This document shows positions 61,375-64,000 of a stretch of 64,000 nucleotides of DNA, piece by piece. A program made the translations under genes and the position numbers. The DNA lies in contig OZ017804.1 of the NCBI GenBank assembly GCA_963969395.1, forward strand, positions 9,176,001-9,240,000, given 5' to 3'. This DNA comes from Pseudoscleropodium purum (lineage: Eukaryota > Streptophyta > Bryopsida > Hypnales > Brachytheciaceae). The notes under the pieces are model-generated. The model was not told the DNA's origin, did not search any database, and saw only the letters and a program-made list of their open reading frames with translations. Positions within the stretch are counted from its first letter, which is position 1; each line of letters opens with the position of its first letter.

Positions 61375-61559
61375 TGTGTCAGGCAGAGGCAAACCAGCGT
61401 AAACCAACAGGTATATATTGCAGAAGACGAAATGTCCAGTGAAGGAGGAGACTCCTTCACTGGCCTTTTAAGCACATACAACTGGCAGTTAGCCCAACCG
61501 CCGGCCAGTTATCCTAACTACTCTTGGATCCATGCTGGGTTCCAAGCATGGTTCTAACA
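61375..61559 (-). repeat. 3' LTR of the Ty3/gypsy element (short, approximate end)
   Basis: On the minus strand the LTR starts TGTTAGAACCATGC directly after the pol stop and a polypurine tract (AGAAGGGGGGGG), as expected for a plus-strand primer site. It contains CCTCCTTCACTGGAC and TGCAATATATACCTG and ends near GCCTGACACA. The inner boundary is firm. The outer boundary is a guess from the TG...CA rule, because the 5' LTR lies outside the window. Confidence 0.65.
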
Positions 61560-64000
61560 TTACCCCCCCCTTCTAGGTTTAACTGGTGGGTGGGGGGCAT
61601 GCGGATGTAATCTATGAAATGCCTCAACCATGAGCGGAGCGTTGAGTAAATGACCCGCAGGCTCCCACGAGTCTTGTTCAGGGCCATATCCTATCCATGA
61701 CACTAGGTACTGCAAACGATGATCTCGTCCAATAACTCAGGAATCCAGTACTTGACGAACCTCCCACTCCATATCGCCTTCCGGAATGATGACCGAGGGA
61801 GGTGGTCGCTGCAGCCGGCCTGAAATGGTGTCGGGGCGATAGGGCTCCAAAACTGCTACATGGAATACATCATGAATGCGGAGGGTGTGCGATAGCCTTA
61901 GACGATAAACCAAGTCAGAGACTTTGGTAGTAATTGGAAATGGTCCCAGGAACTTGGGCCCCAACTTCTTAGACGGAGATGTTGTCGCAATATGTTCACT
62001 GCGGAGCAACACCCTATCGCCCACACGATACTTCGGCGCGTCCTGGACGTGGCGGTCGTAGTGCCTCTTGGCATGCTCCCCTGCAATGTGGATCATCGTC
62101 TTAATTTCCTCGTGGACTTGGTGCAATAACTGAACTCTATCTTCCGCAGTCGGGACTGTCGAGGTTGTAGGTTTGTTGAAAGATATAGTTGGATGGTAGC
62201 CATAAGTTGCATAGAAGGGAGAGAAGCCGGTTGCAGAGTGTGCGGAGTTGTTATATGCAAACTCTGCTACGGGGAGAAGGTCGGCCCAGTCGTCTTGATG
62301 TTTAGTTGTGAACATGCAAAGGATCTGTTCCAAGCATTGGTTCACACGTTCTGTTTGGCCATCTGACTGAGGGTGAAACGCCGTCGGCGGCGCCGGTTGA
62401 ATGCGTAGGAGTTCATAGAGGCGTCGCATGAACTTTGAGACAAAAACCGCGCCGCAGTCAGAGATCAACTCGGTAGGGGTGCCACGATGCTTCTAGACGT
62501 GTTGTAATAGAGTTTGGCGGTACCAGCTGAGTCCAAAGCTTCTGTGGTGGGGATGAAGTGCGCCAGTTTCGTATTTTTGTCGACCACCACCATGATCGCA
62601 TCATATCCTGTACTTTGGGGAAGCTTGACAATGAAATCCGTTGTAACTCTCTTCCATGGGGTGTCCGCTATTGGAATAGGCTGGAGGAGTCCGTAGTGAG
62701 GATGTCGGGTGGGCTTGGATCTCTGGCAAGTATCACAGCCATCGACATAACGGTGAACGTATTTGGTCAGTGATGGCCAATAATACGTGCGAGCCACCAA
62801 GTCCACGGTCTTTGCACGCCCTAGATGCCCAGCCACAGGTGCGACGTGGCAAGAGCGAAGTACCTGTCGTCGCAACTCCTCGTTGTCTAGAACCATTATC
62901 GCCTCCCGGAAGAAGAGAACCCCGTCATGGAGAGCATAGTCCTGGAGTTGATGGCGTAACTGTGCTGGGGGTTCTCCGAGGCCCGTTGTCAGGAATCTCT
63001 GGATGGGGCCCAGTGTGGGATCTAACGGAGCGGTTTCCTTGATCATTTGAAAAATCCGGTCCTCAGTCCAAACCGGTTCCACTGCCTCTAACATTGCCAA
63101 CCGTAACAGTGGTCTTGTATTGTTGTCGTTTGCAATAGGAGTTTCAAACCTCCGGGAGAGCATGTCAGCTTGTCCATTGAATGCCCCAGGACGATGTTCA
63201 ATAACAAAATTGTACGCTGAAAGTAGTTCCGACCAGCGCGCCTGTCGACGGTTCAGGACCTTAGTTGTCAAAAATTGCTCCAAGTTCTTGTGGTCAGAGA
63301 TCACCCGGACCTGATGGGGTGAGCCCTCAAGATATACCCACTAGTCTTGAAAAGCCAAGACAACGCTCAGGAGTTCCTTGTCATAGATGTCGTAGTTCTC
63401 TTCAGCTGCGGACATCTTCGAGCTGTGATATGCACACGGATGTAGAAGCCCGTCAGACCCGTCCTGACACAATACCCCACTGGTTGTGGTATCGGAGGCA
63501 TCTGTCTCCAAAATAAAAGGCTTGTCGAATTGTGGATGGAGTAATACTGGCGCTTCCGTGAATCGCCGACGGAGCTCGTTGAAAGCCGCCTGCGTTGCTG
63601 GGGTCCACGCAAACGGTTGGTCCTTCTTGGTAAGCCGAGTAAGAGGAACCGCTATCCGCGAATAATCAGCGATGAACCTCCGATAGAAATTTGCAAACCC
63701 TAGGAAAGCCTGTACTTCCCTTAGGTTCTTCGGGGTAGGCCAATCCTTAAGAGCAGCCACCTTGTCTTGACACATCTCAAGCCCGTGGCCCGAGACCACC
63801 AGCCCTAGGAACTCCACGGACTCTCGGTGGAACTCACATTTAGATAACTTGGCATAAAGCCCATGCTGTTGGAGGCGCCACAAAACCTCGCAAACCACTA
63901 ATCGATGCTCCTCCAATGTCTTGGAGAAAATGAGTATGTCATCAAGGTAAATCACCACCGAGATGTCGAGGAGGTCTCCGAATATGGTCTGCATGTGAGC
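61560..64000 (-). pseudogene. Ty3/gypsy chromovirus pol (RT, RNase H, integrase, chromodomain), 3' half, broken
   Basis: Enters at the right edge inside reverse transcriptase (YLDDILIFSKTLEEH, the YxDD site). RNase H follows (FILETDASD; ENYDIYDKELLSVV), then the integrase zinc site (HLGRAKTVDL...CDTCQ) and the DDE core: TTDFIVKLPQ, ISDCGAVF and FHPQSDGQTERVNQ. The GPY/F-type KLGPKFLGPF comes next. A chromodomain (YLVSWIGYGPEQDSWEP, about 61700-61650) marks it as a chromovirus, whose integrase targets chromatin. Breaks: TAG at 63341-63343 before WVYLEG, a one-base loss near 62500 with a TAG beside it, and TGA at 61737-61739 just before the chromodomain. TAA at 61560-61562 abuts the LTR. The element is dead but well preserved, so it is younger than the other remnants. 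Confidence 0.95.

Overview
The window is nuclear DNA of a plant (streptophyte) with a large, repeat-rich genome. The evidence is a plant-type ATL RING-H2 ubiquitin-ligase gene with GT-AG introns, a Ty3/gypsy chromovirus, hAT and CACTA-type miniature elements, and long AT-rich spacers. I cannot name the species. Apart from the ATL gene, every protein-coding region I recognise is a decayed transposon or retroelement gene with stops and frameshifts. No tRNA, rRNA or CRISPR array was seen.

Layout. 1-2.4 kb: hAT transposase pseudogene (minus strand, cut by the window edge), with a GC-rich GGCGGACG-type array upstream of its start. 5.2-8.0 kb: a kinase-like pseudogene between two more such arrays; the right one ends in a hAT-type terminus. 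11-13.3 kb: Myb/SANT-like pseudogene whose first intron holds a dispersed repeat. 14.7-15.7 kb: probable retroelement protease remnant. 17.2 kb: miniature element. 18.5 kb: complete 317-bp hAT miniature element with an exact 8-bp target duplication. 21.7-26.1 kb: intact three-exon ATL gene (minus strand, 577 aa predicted), with tandem copies of its own 3' end downstream and tandem copies of its first splice-donor region inside intron 1. 27.4-28.6 kb: tandem ~300-bp repeats. 31-32.8 kb: two tandem copies of the dispersed repeat seen at 11.6 kb. 35.5 kb: CACTA-like miniature element with a 3-bp target duplication.

38.5-44.6 kb is the most unusual stretch. It holds a Merlin (IS1595/ISXO2-type) transposase pseudogene, then a pogo/DDE_1-type transposase pseudogene. 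The latter is split by a 3.16-kb insertion flanked by 19-bp near-identical duplications. The insertion carries a decayed gene with HUH-type Rep motifs (an H-x-Q motif and YxxKD), which could be a Replitron-like element. 44.8-47.5 kb: a divergent inverted duplication with a 423-bp near-perfect palindrome between its arms. 47.5-61.4 kb: AT-rich DNA with few recognisable features. 61.4-64 kb: 3' half of a chromovirus (RT, RNase H, integrase, chromodomain, PPT, LTR) on the minus strand.

The only gene likely to serve the host is the ATL ligase, a membrane-anchored E3 expected to pair with E2 enzymes. The rest records repeated nested transposition. Many of the stops look like C-to-T changes, as expected from deamination of methylated DNA.
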